Source of the DNA: Roseibium album
GTDB taxonomy: Bacteria > Pseudomonadota > Alphaproteobacteria > Rhizobiales > Stappiaceae
Direction: 5' to 3'
Length of the DNA: 47,720 bases
Assembly (NCBI GenBank): GCA_001404055.1
Contig: CXTY01000010.1
Location: 1 to 47,720 of the forward strand
Positions 34,193-43,103 of the stretch are shown piece after piece (positions within the stretch are counted from its first letter, which is position 1; the number at the start of each line of letters is the position of its first letter). A program made the translations under genes and the position numbers. A model generated the notes under the pieces. That model ran no database searches. It was given only the letters and a program-made list of their open reading frames with translations, and had not been told where the DNA came from.

Positions 34193-34833
34193 GGCTTTGT
34201 TTCCGAAAGCGTTCGGCCACACCAGATGGTGCCCTTGGATCCACCGGTTAAATCTTCCCGCAATGGCTTGAACCCGCGCGCGGTCCAGAACTTCAGTCCG
34301 GAGCTGTTGACGGCACTCACACCTGCATGAACCGCAGTCACACCCTTAGATCCTGCTGAATTGATCCAGGCTTCCAGAAGTCCGGAGCCAATGCCTTTTC
34401 CCTGGGCGCGCGGCAGCAGGTTCATATGAATATGTGAAGGATGAGATTTTACAATATCATCCGGCACTTTGGCCGGATGATGGATGGTCCAGGCACGGAG
34501 TTCGTCCAGCGTCCAATTGGATCTCTCGCCCCGAGGTTCAGAATGGACTTTTCGAAGTTCCGGCCACCATTTGACTTCCAATTCAGCTTCAAATTCACGC
34601 GTATCCGCGGCCCCTACCGCGTACCCCAGAAGACCTTTGTTATCTTCGGCAACAAAACTGATCGCCTCTTTCAGCGCGACATAGGGGGCTACATAAATGT
34701 GCCCGATCAGTTTCGGGTCCTTGTATAGCGCCGACGCATCCTGTCCAGCGTCGCCGGTCTGCAAGCAGATCGCATAAACCGCGTCCAGATCGCTCATGGT
34801 CGACCTGCGAATAATTACGCCATTTCCCTTCAA
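34189..34833 (-). CDS. GNAT-family N-acetyltransferase
   Basis: A 214-aa acetyltransferase. The N-terminal IIRRSTMSDLDAVYAICLQTGDAGQDA and HIYVAPYVAL are typical of a bacterial GNAT subgroup related to the putative acetyltransferase domain of O-GlcNAcase. The acetyl-CoA site is MNLLPRAQGKGIGSGLLEAW (Q-G-K-G-I-G), followed by VHAGVSAVNSSGLKFWTARGFKPL. The central segment about residues 80-120 is longer than in minimal GNATs. The gene is single, convergent with the previous GNAT gene, and has no clear operon partner. Substrate unknown. Confidence 0.85.
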   Translation of the reverse strand: MKGNGVIIRRSTMSDLDAVYAICLQTGDAGQDASALYKDPKLIGHIYVAPYVALKEAISFVAEDNKGLLGYAVGAADTREFEAELEVKWWPELRKVHSEPRGERSNWTLDELRAWTIHHPAKVPDDIVKSHPSHIHMNLLPRAQGKGIGSGLLEAWINSAGSKGVTAVHAGVSAVNSSGLKFWTARGFKPLREDLTGGSKGTIWCGRTLSETKP

Positions 34834-34917
34834 GTCCTTTTTCCCCGCCCTAAGCTCATTTCTGAAATTTACAAAGCAGAACTTGACGCACCAATCTATG
34901 CAACGCGCCTCTACGCA

Positions 34918-36240
34918 TCACATGTCCTGCCAGCCATACCACCAGTAGGCGCCCTGAAGGTATAGTTTGCGGAAGGCAGCCATGGGAAATTTCCGGAACG
35001 GCCGACTCAAGGCCACCGGCAAATCCTGCTGCCGGAGTTTGCCTGTTATCAAGCCGGCAACCTTCTCGCCCGAAATCGAGGCCATGGCGATACCGCTGCC
35101 ATGCCAGCCCATCGCTGCGAATACACCCTCCATGCCAGGGACTTCGCCGACAAATGGCGTCAGGTTGCGCGCCATGCAGACGTTGCCATGCCACGTGAAT
35201 TCTGCTTCCACTTGAGCCCAGGCAGGAAACATATTCTCGAAGTCGGAACGTGCACGTTTGCGCATCGCGGCAAGCGCCGCCGGATTTTCAAAAATTCCGC
35301 CGCGCGTACCGAACAGGAACCTTCTGTCAGGCAATAGTCGAAAATAGTGCAGCAGGATCCTGGTGTCTGCCGCCATCGTCTCGGCCGTCCAGTTTTGAGC
35401 CACCAGTTCGGCATCACTCAACGGACGCGTCACCTGAACCGACGACATCACGGGCAACGTGCGTCCGTGAAGCCACCTTGGCGCATCCTCATGGGCATAC
35501 CCATTACCGGCGAGGACAATCTTCTTGGCCCGGACGAACCCATTCTCGGTTTCCAGGCGCCAGCGCTCGCCATCCTTGTTGACGCCCGTTACCAGCGATT
35601 TTGCAAATATCTTGCCACCAGCGTGTCTCACCTGATCAGCGAGGGCACGGATATATTTCATCGGGTTGAGGGCGAACCCGTAGGGAACATGCAACCCACC
35701 GTAAAATTCGGGGCCACCATAGCCTTCCACATCGAGGTCGCTCTTGGACAACAGCCTGGCCTTGATACCAAAGTTGTCTTTCAGGAACGCGGCATCTTCT
35801 CTGAGAGAGCTGACATCCCTTGGCCTATGGGCCAGGAAAATTTCACCATTTGAATGGCGGTCGGCGTCTAACTGCCAGCTGTCCAGACGTTGCTCGACAA
35901 GGTTCACACCAGCGACCTGATAAGCGACAAATTTTCGTGCTTCTTCCAGCCCGAATTTTCTGATCAGCTTGCGTTCGTTGAGCTTGGTGCCGCCGAGGCA
36001 GCAAAACCCGCCATTGCGCCCTGAAGCACCATAGCCGACATATTCAGCCTCCAGGACACAGACCGAAGTGCCGCTTTGAGCCAGCTTCAAGGCCGCGCTC
36101 AGGCCCGCATATCCGGCACCAATGACTGCAACATCAAATACGGCATTTCCTATCAGCTGCCGGTCCTGCTTTTGCGGTGGCACGCTGGCTTCCCAATAGC
36201 TACCGATAGCCTTGCGCATTTCTGTGTTGCGATTGAGCAT
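34918..36240 (-). CDS. FAD-dependent oxidoreductase, PuuB-like (downstream paralogue)
   Basis: A 440-aa DAO-family flavoprotein. The FAD-binding Rossmann motif is DVAVIGAGYAGLSAALKLA, followed by VLEAEYVGYGASGRNGGFC, the signature of gamma-glutamylputrescine oxidase-like enzymes; the C-terminal FAD contact is GMEGVFAAMGWHGSGIAMAS. Such enzymes oxidise amines with release of H2O2 or serve in polyamine and amino-acid breakdown. The ATG used begins 1 nt after the stop codon of the preceding paralogue, so the two are one operon; a TTG start 12 nt earlier is also possible. The substrate is inferred only at class level. Confidence 0.87.
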   Translation of the reverse strand: MLNRNTEMRKAIGSYWEASVPPQKQDRQLIGNAVFDVAVIGAGYAGLSAALKLAQSGTSVCVLEAEYVGYGASGRNGGFCCLGGTKLNERKLIRKFGLEEARKFVAYQVAGVNLVEQRLDSWQLDADRHSNGEIFLAHRPRDVSSLREDAAFLKDNFGIKARLLSKSDLDVEGYGGPEFYGGLHVPYGFALNPMKYIRALADQVRHAGGKIFAKSLVTGVNKDGERWRLETENGFVRAKKIVLAGNGYAHEDAPRWLHGRTLPVMSSVQVTRPLSDAELVAQNWTAETMAADTRILLHYFRLLPDRRFLFGTRGGIFENPAALAAMRKRARSDFENMFPAWAQVEAEFTWHGNVCMARNLTPFVGEVPGMEGVFAAMGWHGSGIAMASISGEKVAGLITGKLRQQDLPVALSRPFRKFPMAAFRKLYLQGAYWWYGWQDM

Positions 36241-36241
36241 G

Positions 36242-37567
36242 TCAGAAACCAAACCTGTCGCGCAGGGAGAACCAGGTCATCGCCAGAACAAGCAGGGGAA
36301 ATCGGAGGCGGTCCCCACCCGGGAACGAAGGAATATTCAGCTTTTCAAAAGCATCGAACCTGCCGGCAGTTCCTGCTATCGCCTCGGCCAGAACCTGACC
36401 ACCAAGCGTTGCCATGGCAACGCCATGGCCGGAATACCCGGTTGCTGTCAGCGCATTGGGCGCAAGCCTTGCGAAATAGGGCATACGCTTGGGCGTGATC
36501 GCCAAAGTCCCGCCCCAGCCATAATCGATTTCGGCATCTTCGAGCTGCGGGAAGATATCCAGCATGGGGCGCTGCACGAAAGACTTGATGTCTTCAGGAA
36601 AACGATAGCCGTAGTTTTCACCACCGCCGAACAGCAGTCGCCGATCCGCAGACATGCGAAAATAGTTGATCACGAATTTGCTGTCGGCAACGGCAATATT
36701 GTTCGGGATGATCTCACTTGCTTCACTTTCGGAGAAAGGTTCAGTCGCAATGATGAAATTGTTGATCGGCATGACATGGGCAGCTGTCTGGCGATCAAGA
36801 CTGCCAAGATAGCCGTTGCAGGCAAGGATCAGATGGTTTGCACGGACCTCACCATTCCCTGTTTTTATCGTGACCCGCTGCTGCCCCAAACCGTCTATGC
36901 CGGTGACTTTTGTTTCTTCATAAATCTTCGCGCCGGCAGAGAGAGCAGCACGGCCTAGCCCAAGCGCAAAGTTTAGGGGGTGCAGATGTCCTGCACCCAT
37001 GTCCAGCGAGCCGCCGTGGTAGCGTGGACTACCGACATGTTCACCGATCTCGTCACCGTCAATGAAGCGAATGTCCTCGTAACCGTAAACGAGCCGCAAA
37101 TGTTCAACATAGTCCCGGCTTTCCTCGACAAAGCTCTTGCGGTGATCGGCGTGCAAAATGCCTGGCGTGTAGTCGCAGGAAATATCATGCCGGGCAATCA
37201 GGCTTCTCACGATGGTTTTGGAATCTTCGGCCAGTTCCCAAAGCAATTTGGCGTGCGATTTACCGTGTCTTTCTTCCAAAACAGTTTGTTCGACCCGTTG
37301 CCCGGAGCCTACTTGCCCGCCGTTTCTTCCCGAAGCTCCCCAGCCAATTTTGTTGGCTTCAAGCAGTGCGACATTCATACCGCGCTCAGCCAAATGGAGC
37401 GCTGCCGACAAGCCGGTGTAACCACCTCCAACGACACACACGTCACAGTTCAGCTCGCCCTCAAGAGGTGCATGTGAGGTTTGATGATTCGCCGTCGCGG
37501 CGTAATAAGAAGGAGCGTGCTGGCCTGGCGTATCGTTAGCCGTCAAGAGATCAAGCGCTGTCAGCAT
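36242..37567 (-). CDS. FAD-dependent oxidoreductase, PuuB-like (upstream paralogue)
   Basis: A 441-aa DAO-family flavoprotein similar to gamma-glutamylputrescine oxidase. Residues about 9-32 hold SYYAATAN, the usual PuuB-like start; the FAD motif is DVCVVGGGYTGLSAALHLAE with LLEANKIGWGASGRNGGQVG. Near the C-terminus are YGWGGTLAITPKRMPYFARL and ATGYSGHGVAMATLGGQ. It is the first gene of a two-gene operon with a divergent paralogue (clearly related but not nearly identical), which suggests an old duplication with different substrates. No puuA, puuC or transporter genes are next to it. Confidence 0.88.
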   Translation of the reverse strand: MLTALDLLTANDTPGQHAPSYYAATANHQTSHAPLEGELNCDVCVVGGGYTGLSAALHLAERGMNVALLEANKIGWGASGRNGGQVGSGQRVEQTVLEERHGKSHAKLLWELAEDSKTIVRSLIARHDISCDYTPGILHADHRKSFVEESRDYVEHLRLVYGYEDIRFIDGDEIGEHVGSPRYHGGSLDMGAGHLHPLNFALGLGRAALSAGAKIYEETKVTGIDGLGQQRVTIKTGNGEVRANHLILACNGYLGSLDRQTAAHVMPINNFIIATEPFSESEASEIIPNNIAVADSKFVINYFRMSADRRLLFGGGENYGYRFPEDIKSFVQRPMLDIFPQLEDAEIDYGWGGTLAITPKRMPYFARLAPNALTATGYSGHGVAMATLGGQVLAEAIAGTAGRFDAFEKLNIPSFPGGDRLRFPLLVLAMTWFSLRDRFGF

Positions 37568-37747
37568 GTCAAATTGCCCGCCCCTTCAGGAAAAGCGTCG
37601 TTTGAGGCTCTACTTCGCTGGCCACCTTCCCTTGTTCAGCAATCTGTTGCAAGATGATTTCCATCCACTTCGGGCAAATTTTGCTTGATTTTGCAAGCTC
37701 TTGACGCTCACCTTACGGAAACTAGTGGTACGATTGACCCCGCTCAA

Positions 37748-38002
37748 ATGACGTACAAGGAAGGCAAAATTTTGTTTGGACCTGTTGAACATCCCTGGTT
37801 TGACCCGCTCTGGCGCCGCATCGTTCTCGTGGTCTTTTGCTTCGGCTGGACTGGTGTTGAATATTACTTCGGAAACAAGACCTGGGTGTACATCGTTGGC
37901 GCCATAGCCGTCTTTGCTGCCTACGCCTATCTCTATGCTTACAAGGGCCCGGACGATCCGAGCCGCGAAACCCGCCCGCGCATGGATGAAGACGAGGAAT
38001 AG
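37748..38002 (+). CDS. Small two-helix membrane protein upstream of cti
   Basis: An 84-aa protein beginning MTYKEGKILFGPVEHPWFDP, with two membrane helices (RIVLVVFCFGWTGVEYYFG and WVYIVGAIAVFAAYAYLYAY) and an acidic/basic tail ending DEDEE. Similar short proteins (PEHP..RPLW.R then two helices) are widespread in alphaproteobacteria but have no established function. It ends 8 nt before the cti start codon and on the same strand, so it is probably cotranscribed with cti. The ATG is chosen because the upstream part of the frame (TTG start) has no helix or ribosome site. Confidence 0.7.
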   Translation: MTYKEGKILFGPVEHPWFDPLWRRIVLVVFCFGWTGVEYYFGNKTWVYIVGAIAVFAAYAYLYAYKGPDDPSRETRPRMDEDEE

Positions 38003-38010
38003 GAAAGCGG

Positions 38011-40404
38011 ATGTTTCGGGACCGGTCCATGCGCAAAATGCTCCACATGGCCGCAGACTATCGGAATGCGAAACATGCCTTCGCGCTGCTGGCTGTTGTC
38101 TGGATCTCTCTCGGGATGGCGTTTGCCGAAGAAGGCAATCCTGTATTCAGAGCCTCATCGGTTCAAGACGTATTGAACAAGCGCTGTGTCGTCTGCCACG
38201 GCTGCTATGACGCGCCGTGCCAGCTCAAGCTTTCATCTCCAAAAGGTTGGTTACGCGGCGCGAGCAAGGAGAAAGTCTACAATTCGTCTCGTCTTGAAGA
38301 CGCACCAATGACCCGTTTGGGAATTGACGCAAAATCGGTCCCCGAATGGCGGGAAAAGGGTTTTTTCCCCGTTACTGGAAATTCAGAGACACCCTCCATA
38401 CTGGAACAGCTGCTGAAACTGGGCCGCAGAAACACGTTCAAGCTCGGCGCCCCGCTTCCCAAATCACTCGATATCCGGCCGCAGCGGAAAAATAGCTGTG
38501 TGCATCCAGGTCAAGTCGGACGCTACCTTTCTGATCACGCAAATGGGGGCATGCCTTTTGGAACTGCTCCGCTTGCAGATGAGGAATATAAAACCCTTTT
38601 GAACTGGGCCGAAAAAGGCGCTCCGGTACTCTCGCCGGATGTACCCAAAGCCGTTGCCGGTGACGCGGCAAAACAGGTTGCCCTGATCGAGGAATTCTTC
38701 AATCGCGATGATCTCAGAACAGCGTTGGTTGCGCGCTACATCTATGAACATCTTTTTCTGGCGCATCTTCATCTGGAAGGGGATAATTCTCGTCGATTTT
38801 TCCGGCTCATCCGCTCCAGAACAGCACCCGGCGCAGCCGCAGACGAAATTCCGACCCGCCGCCCATTCGACGATCCTGGTGGAAAATTTCATTATCGCCT
38901 TGTTCCGATCGACGGCACGATGCTGCACAAGGAGCACATCGTTTACGAGATCGGACCTGAACGGCTGAAACGCTATCAGGATCTGTTTTTAACGCGAGAC
39001 TGGGCCCTACGCTCCTTGCCACCCTATTCTGTCGCTGCAGGCGGCAATCCGCTCACAACGTTCAAGGCATTACCCGCCCGTAGCCGGTATCAGTTTTTGC
39101 TCGATGACTCGCTTTTTTTCGTGCGATCGTTCATCCGTGGCCCAGTGTGTTACGGTCAGGTCGCTGTGAATGTCATTCAGGACCGGTTCTGGGTTTCGTT
39201 TCTCGATCCGAACGCCGACCTATCGGTGACCGACCCATCTTTCCTTGAGCAAGCTATTCCGATCCTGGAACTCCCGATCGCTCTGTCAGACGGAACCATG
39301 ACGCAACGCCTTGGCAGTTTGCTGACACGCGGTCCCATCAAATATCAGAAATTCCGACGTGACCGGTATGCGATGAGCTACGACCAGAGTGCTCCGCCGA
39401 AATATGCTGATATCTGGAACGGTGATGGAGAAAAAACCGGTGCGCGACTAACGATCTATCGAAACTTTTCCTCGGCGTCCGTTGTTACCGGTTTCAAAGG
39501 TGCAATACCGCAAACAGCCTGGGTCATCGACTTCCCACTGTTTGAGCGGATCTATTACAATCTTGTTGCCGGTTACGATGTATTTGGCAACGTCGAGCAC
39601 CAACTCACGACCAGGATCTACATGGATAGTCTGCGGCGCGAGGGCGAACGAGTTTTCCTGTCCTTTCTGCCTCCGGAAGCAAGAAAGCGATTACACGAAA
39701 GCTGGTACAAAGGACCACTGGTCGAACTCGTTGATCTGTGGAAGGAAAGTGCCCTAGACACAAAATCTCCAACCGGAATTTCCTATCAGTCAGATCAGCC
39801 TAAATCAGAATTCCTGACAGAATTGCTATCGATTCGCCCAGCCCTTTGGCCGAAGGCCGACCCGATCAACCGGTGTGATGGGGCAGCATGTGCAGCACCA
39901 GAAACCGCAGCTGCCAAGCTCCGGCCGCTGACCGTAAAGCCGGCCCCGTTTGCGAAATATCTGCCCGACATATCCGTTCTCCTGGTTGAGGCAGAAGACA
40001 AAACCGACGTTTTCACCCTCGTACATGACATGGCTCACAGCAATGTCGCGTTCATTTTCAATGAAGATTTCAGGCGAGAGCCGGAGAACGACACGTTGAC
40101 GATCGTTGAAGGCCAGTTCAGCAGCTACCCAAATTTCGTGTTCAGGGTGGCCGCAAAAGACCTTGAAGACTTTGTTGAAGCTATCCTCGAGATTAAAACC
40201 CAGGATGACTATGTCGATGTACTTGCCCGATTTGGAATCCGCCGTACGCACCCGGATTTCTGGGCGGTCATTGACCAGGTCCAATCGCACCTTTACGCCC
40301 AAAGTGCTCTTGAAGCAGGCGTACTCGATCTCAATCGCTATAGCGATCCCAAGGCAAGTGATCCAATCGAGCGACTGTTTGAATTTACGTTCTCAAGCGA
40401 GTGA
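38011..40404 (+). CDS. cti: Fatty acid cis/trans isomerase
   Basis: A 797-aa periplasmic enzyme that converts cis to trans unsaturated fatty acids in membrane phospholipids, a fast response to solvents and heat known from Pseudomonas and Vibrio. A long N-terminal leader with a hydrophobic core (FALLAVVWISLGMAFA) leads to a c-type heme motif Cys59-Val-Val-Cys62-His63, as expected for Cti, with two more Cys at 65 and 70 (CYDAPC). The rest fits the Cti family (RGPVCYGQVAVNVIQDRFWV, GADVF-like VAGYDVFGNVEHQLTTRIYMD, and a C-terminal ISVLLVEAEDKTDVFTLVHDMAHSN in blocks). The length is typical. Alternative in-frame ATGs at codons 7 and 10 would shorten the leader. It ends 17 nt before the convergent LysR gene. 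Confidence 0.93.
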   Translation: MFRDRSMRKMLHMAADYRNAKHAFALLAVVWISLGMAFAEEGNPVFRASSVQDVLNKRCVVCHGCYDAPCQLKLSSPKGWLRGASKEKVYNSSRLEDAPMTRLGIDAKSVPEWREKGFFPVTGNSETPSILEQLLKLGRRNTFKLGAPLPKSLDIRPQRKNSCVHPGQVGRYLSDHANGGMPFGTAPLADEEYKTLLNWAEKGAPVLSPDVPKAVAGDAAKQVALIEEFFNRDDLRTALVARYIYEHLFLAHLHLEGDNSRRFFRLIRSRTAPGAAADEIPTRRPFDDPGGKFHYRLVPIDGTMLHKEHIVYEIGPERLKRYQDLFLTRDWALRSLPPYSVAAGGNPLTTFKALPARSRYQFLLDDSLFFVRSFIRGPVCYGQVAVNVIQDRFWVSFLDPNADLSVTDPSFLEQAIPILELPIALSDGTMTQRLGSLLTRGPIKYQKFRRDRYAMSYDQSAPPKYADIWNGDGEKTGARLTIYRNFSSASVVTGFKGAIPQTAWVIDFPLFERIYYNLVAGYDVFGNVEHQLTTRIYMDSLRREGERVFLSFLPPEARKRLHESWYKGPLVELVDLWKESALDTKSPTGISYQSDQPKSEFLTELLSIRPALWPKADPINRCDGAACAAPETAAAKLRPLTVKPAPFAKYLPDISVLLVEAEDKTDVFTLVHDMAHSNVAFIFNEDFRREPENDTLTIVEGQFSSYPNFVFRVAAKDLEDFVEAILEIKTQDDYVDVLARFGIRRTHPDFWAVIDQVQSHLYAQSALEAGVLDLNRYSDPKASDPIERLFEFTFSSE

Positions 40405-40421
40405 AGTTTTTGGCCACAATA

Positions 40422-41309
40422 TCAGACGTTCCCCAATTCATTGATCATCCAGTCACAGAAGATCTTTGCATCCGGGCCAAGCCTCTGACGCGGCTCCGAT
40501 GTAACCATGTAATAGCTATGCCGGCTTTTGATTTTCTTTTCTGAAGAGCGAATTAATCGGCCGCTCTCAAGATAGGGCTGGGCCAGGGTCTCAAGCACAA
40601 GTGCATGACCATGCCCCAGCGCGGCGAGTTCCAATGCCGAAAGTGTCTGGTCAACCTGCAAACCGTTTCGTTTTGGGACCGGATAACCAAAGTTGCGAAA
40701 AAAACTCTCCCACGTATCGATGACGCCCATGATATCCAGCCGAACTGCCTCACTGAGCCCGTCGATTTCCCGCACGCCGTGAGCCATTGCCAAATCAGGG
40801 CTGCAGACCGGAATGACCGGATCGTTCAACAGAAATTCCACTGAACCGTCTTGCCATGTGCCATCGCCGAACCGGATATCAATATCGAAGAGTTCCGGCT
40901 TGAGCGTTTCAGCCCAGGACGCAGAAATCATCTGCAATTCAATACCGGGATGTGCTTCTTGGAACGCACCGATCCGGGGGATCATCCAGAGTTGACCAAA
41001 GCTGTTAAGGCAGCGAAAGCGAACGGGCCGCTTGTCGCGCTGGCCGAACACCGAAACAGTCGCAATGGAAAGATCCGAAAAGGCCTTTTCAACGGTTGGC
41101 AGATAAGTCTGTCCCAACCGGGTCAGGACAAGTTCCCTGTGGACCCGCTCAAACAGCGAGTAACCGAGCTGTTGTTCCAGCTGGCGCACCTGATAGCTCA
41201 CAGCTGCCGGCGTGATCAGCAATTCCTCCGAAGCACGGGTAAAGTTGCCGAGACGAGCTGCCGCTTCGAAGGCGCGTAGCCAGGACAGGGGTGGAAGATC
41301 ATACGCCAT
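40422..41309 (-). CDS. LysR-type transcriptional regulator (GcvA-like)
   Basis: A 295-aa LTTR. The N-terminal winged helix is PPLSWLRAFEAAARLGNFTRA, EELLITPAAVSYQVRQLEQQLG, LFERVHRELVLT, closest in style to the GcvA/AmpR branch. The effector domain covers about 90-295. The chosen ATG has GGGAG at 8 nt upstream; the frame extends 61 codons further but that part overlaps the divergent gene and lacks protein character. It is divergent from the GMC-ALDH-enolase operon across 177 nt, the usual arrangement for an activator of that operon. T-N11-A boxes could not be fixed by eye. Confidence 0.9.
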   Translation of the reverse strand: MAYDLPPLSWLRAFEAAARLGNFTRASEELLITPAAVSYQVRQLEQQLGYSLFERVHRELVLTRLGQTYLPTVEKAFSDLSIATVSVFGQRDKRPVRFRCLNSFGQLWMIPRIGAFQEAHPGIELQMISASWAETLKPELFDIDIRFGDGTWQDGSVEFLLNDPVIPVCSPDLAMAHGVREIDGLSEAVRLDIMGVIDTWESFFRNFGYPVPKRNGLQVDQTLSALELAALGHGHALVLETLAQPYLESGRLIRSSEKKIKSRHSYYMVTSEPRQRLGPDAKIFCDWMINELGNV

Positions 41310-41486
41310 TTGCAGATACTCCCTGGCATAAGTGAGTTGACCGACTACATGAAACTGGAAATTTCTGTTCAAGATCAAAAGTCTCCTTAAAAATTTTTCG
41401 ATGCAACACAAAATGATTTTTCGTTTCTGATTTTTTTCTTCTTCCCTGAAACTGAAACCTAGGCACATCCCTTCAGCGGAAGATGT

Positions 41487-43103
41487 ATGCAAACAGTCGA
41501 CTACATAATCGTTGGCGCCGGTTCAGCCGGTTCGATACTCGCGGAGCGTCTGAGCGCTGATCCACAAACAACCGTCCTCCTTCTGGAAGCCGGGGGGTCT
41601 GATCGTTCACCCTGGGTTTCACTGCCCCTTGGATATGGCAAACTCAATTCAGATCCGAAGCGCACATGGCAGTTCCAGACGGAGCCCGACAAGGAGCTGC
41701 TAGGGCGGACTGCGACCTGGCCACGAGGCCGATTGCTCGGTGGTTCCGGATCGGTAAACGCGATGATTTACATTCGTGGCCTTCCGGGAGATTTCGACGA
41801 CTGGGAGCGTTCAGGTGCTCATGGTTGGGGGTGGTCTGAAGTCAAACCCGTGTTTGAGCGCCTTGAAACCAAAGTCTCTCCAAACGGAGACACACAAGGC
41901 ATGGGCCCTATCCATGTTCAAAATGTCTCGGATCAAGTGCATCGCGTAAATCGACACTTCTTTGCTGCCCTTGAGGAAGCCGGCCTGCCATGGTCCGACG
42001 ACTTCAATGGCGATGCCCCGGAAGGTGGTGGCATTTATCAGATCAACACCCACAACGGACGGCGTTGTTCATCAGCAAAAGCCTTTCTGAAACCAGCACT
42101 CAAGCGCCCAAATCTATCTGTTCAAACAAATGCCCACGCCAAACGCATTCTCTTTGAGGAAAAGACGGCGATAGGCATCGAACTGACAATTGGCAAGATT
42201 TATCGTGCTCGGCAGGAAATCATCCTGGCGGCTGGTGCCGTCGGATCACCCCAACTTCTCCAGGTTTCGGGTGTCGGTCCGGGCGACTTGTTGAATGCCC
42301 TTGGCATACCGGTGATCCACGCCAATGAAAATGTAGGCGGCAATCTCCAAGATCACCTGGCTGCGAATTACAATTTTCAAGCAAGAGAACCAACGTTGAA
42401 TGCGGACCTGCGTTCATTCCTGGGAAAGGCTCGCGCTGCTCTGAAATACGCACTCACCAGGAAAGGCCCTTTGTCACTTTCGGTGAACCAATGCGGTGGT
42501 TTCGTGCGATCCCGAGAAGGCCTGAGCCAGCCGGACCAGCAACTCTATTTCAATCCGATCAGCTATAGTCTGGTGCCGCACAATGGCAAGAATAGACCTG
42601 TGCTGGATCCGTTCAACGGCTTCATCATTTGCGCGCAGCCCGCACGCCCCACCAGCCGTGGACGCATTGACATCCAAAGTATCGACACGGCCACCCCCCC
42701 GAGGATAATGCCGAATTCGCTCTCCACGGAAGAAGACCGGCAGACCGTTGTTGCGGGAGGTCGGCTGTGTCAGAAACTCATGGCAACAAGGGCCCTGGGG
42801 AACCTCGTGGAAACTTCGGTCGCACCGCATCTTGGTGATCTTGATGACGAGGGATTGCTAAACGACTTCCGAGCCCGGGCAAGTACCGTCTTTCATCCGG
42901 TTTCAACCTGCAAAATGGGAGAAAACCGGGAGGCGACAGTCGTTGACAGCCGATTGAAGGTTCATGGTGTTGAAGGCCTGCGGGTTGTCGACGCTTCAAC
43001 CTTTCCCAATATCACCTCAGGAAACACCAATGCCCCAACAATGATGCTTGCGCTCAAAGGCGCCGATTTCATTCTGGAAGACCGAAAAAGAAATAAACTA
43101 TGA
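41487..43103 (+). CDS. GMC-family FAD-dependent alcohol dehydrogenase
   Basis: A 538-aa flavoprotein of the glucose-methanol-choline oxidoreductase family. The FAD-binding motif is at the very N-terminus (YIIVGAGSAGSILAERLS), the first GMC signature is GRLLGGSGSVNAMIYIRG, and the second is AGAVGSPQLLQVSG (region 249-262). The C-terminal part has FHPVSTCKMG, with the catalytic His, and RVVDASTFPNITSGNTNAPTMMLA, with the second His/Asn. Family members oxidise alcohol groups of choline, alkanols, polyols or sugars; BetA is only one branch and the neighbours here are not betI/betC-like. The start has GGAAG 6 nt upstream. Its stop overlaps the next gene by 4 nt (ATGA). Confidence 0.9.
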   Translation: MQTVDYIIVGAGSAGSILAERLSADPQTTVLLLEAGGSDRSPWVSLPLGYGKLNSDPKRTWQFQTEPDKELLGRTATWPRGRLLGGSGSVNAMIYIRGLPGDFDDWERSGAHGWGWSEVKPVFERLETKVSPNGDTQGMGPIHVQNVSDQVHRVNRHFFAALEEAGLPWSDDFNGDAPEGGGIYQINTHNGRRCSSAKAFLKPALKRPNLSVQTNAHAKRILFEEKTAIGIELTIGKIYRARQEIILAAGAVGSPQLLQVSGVGPGDLLNALGIPVIHANENVGGNLQDHLAANYNFQAREPTLNADLRSFLGKARAALKYALTRKGPLSLSVNQCGGFVRSREGLSQPDQQLYFNPISYSLVPHNGKNRPVLDPFNGFIICAQPARPTSRGRIDIQSIDTATPPRIMPNSLSTEEDRQTVVAGGRLCQKLMATRALGNLVETSVAPHLGDLDDEGLLNDFRARASTVFHPVSTCKMGENREATVVDSRLKVHGVEGLRVVDASTFPNITSGNTNAPTMMLALKGADFILEDRKRNKL

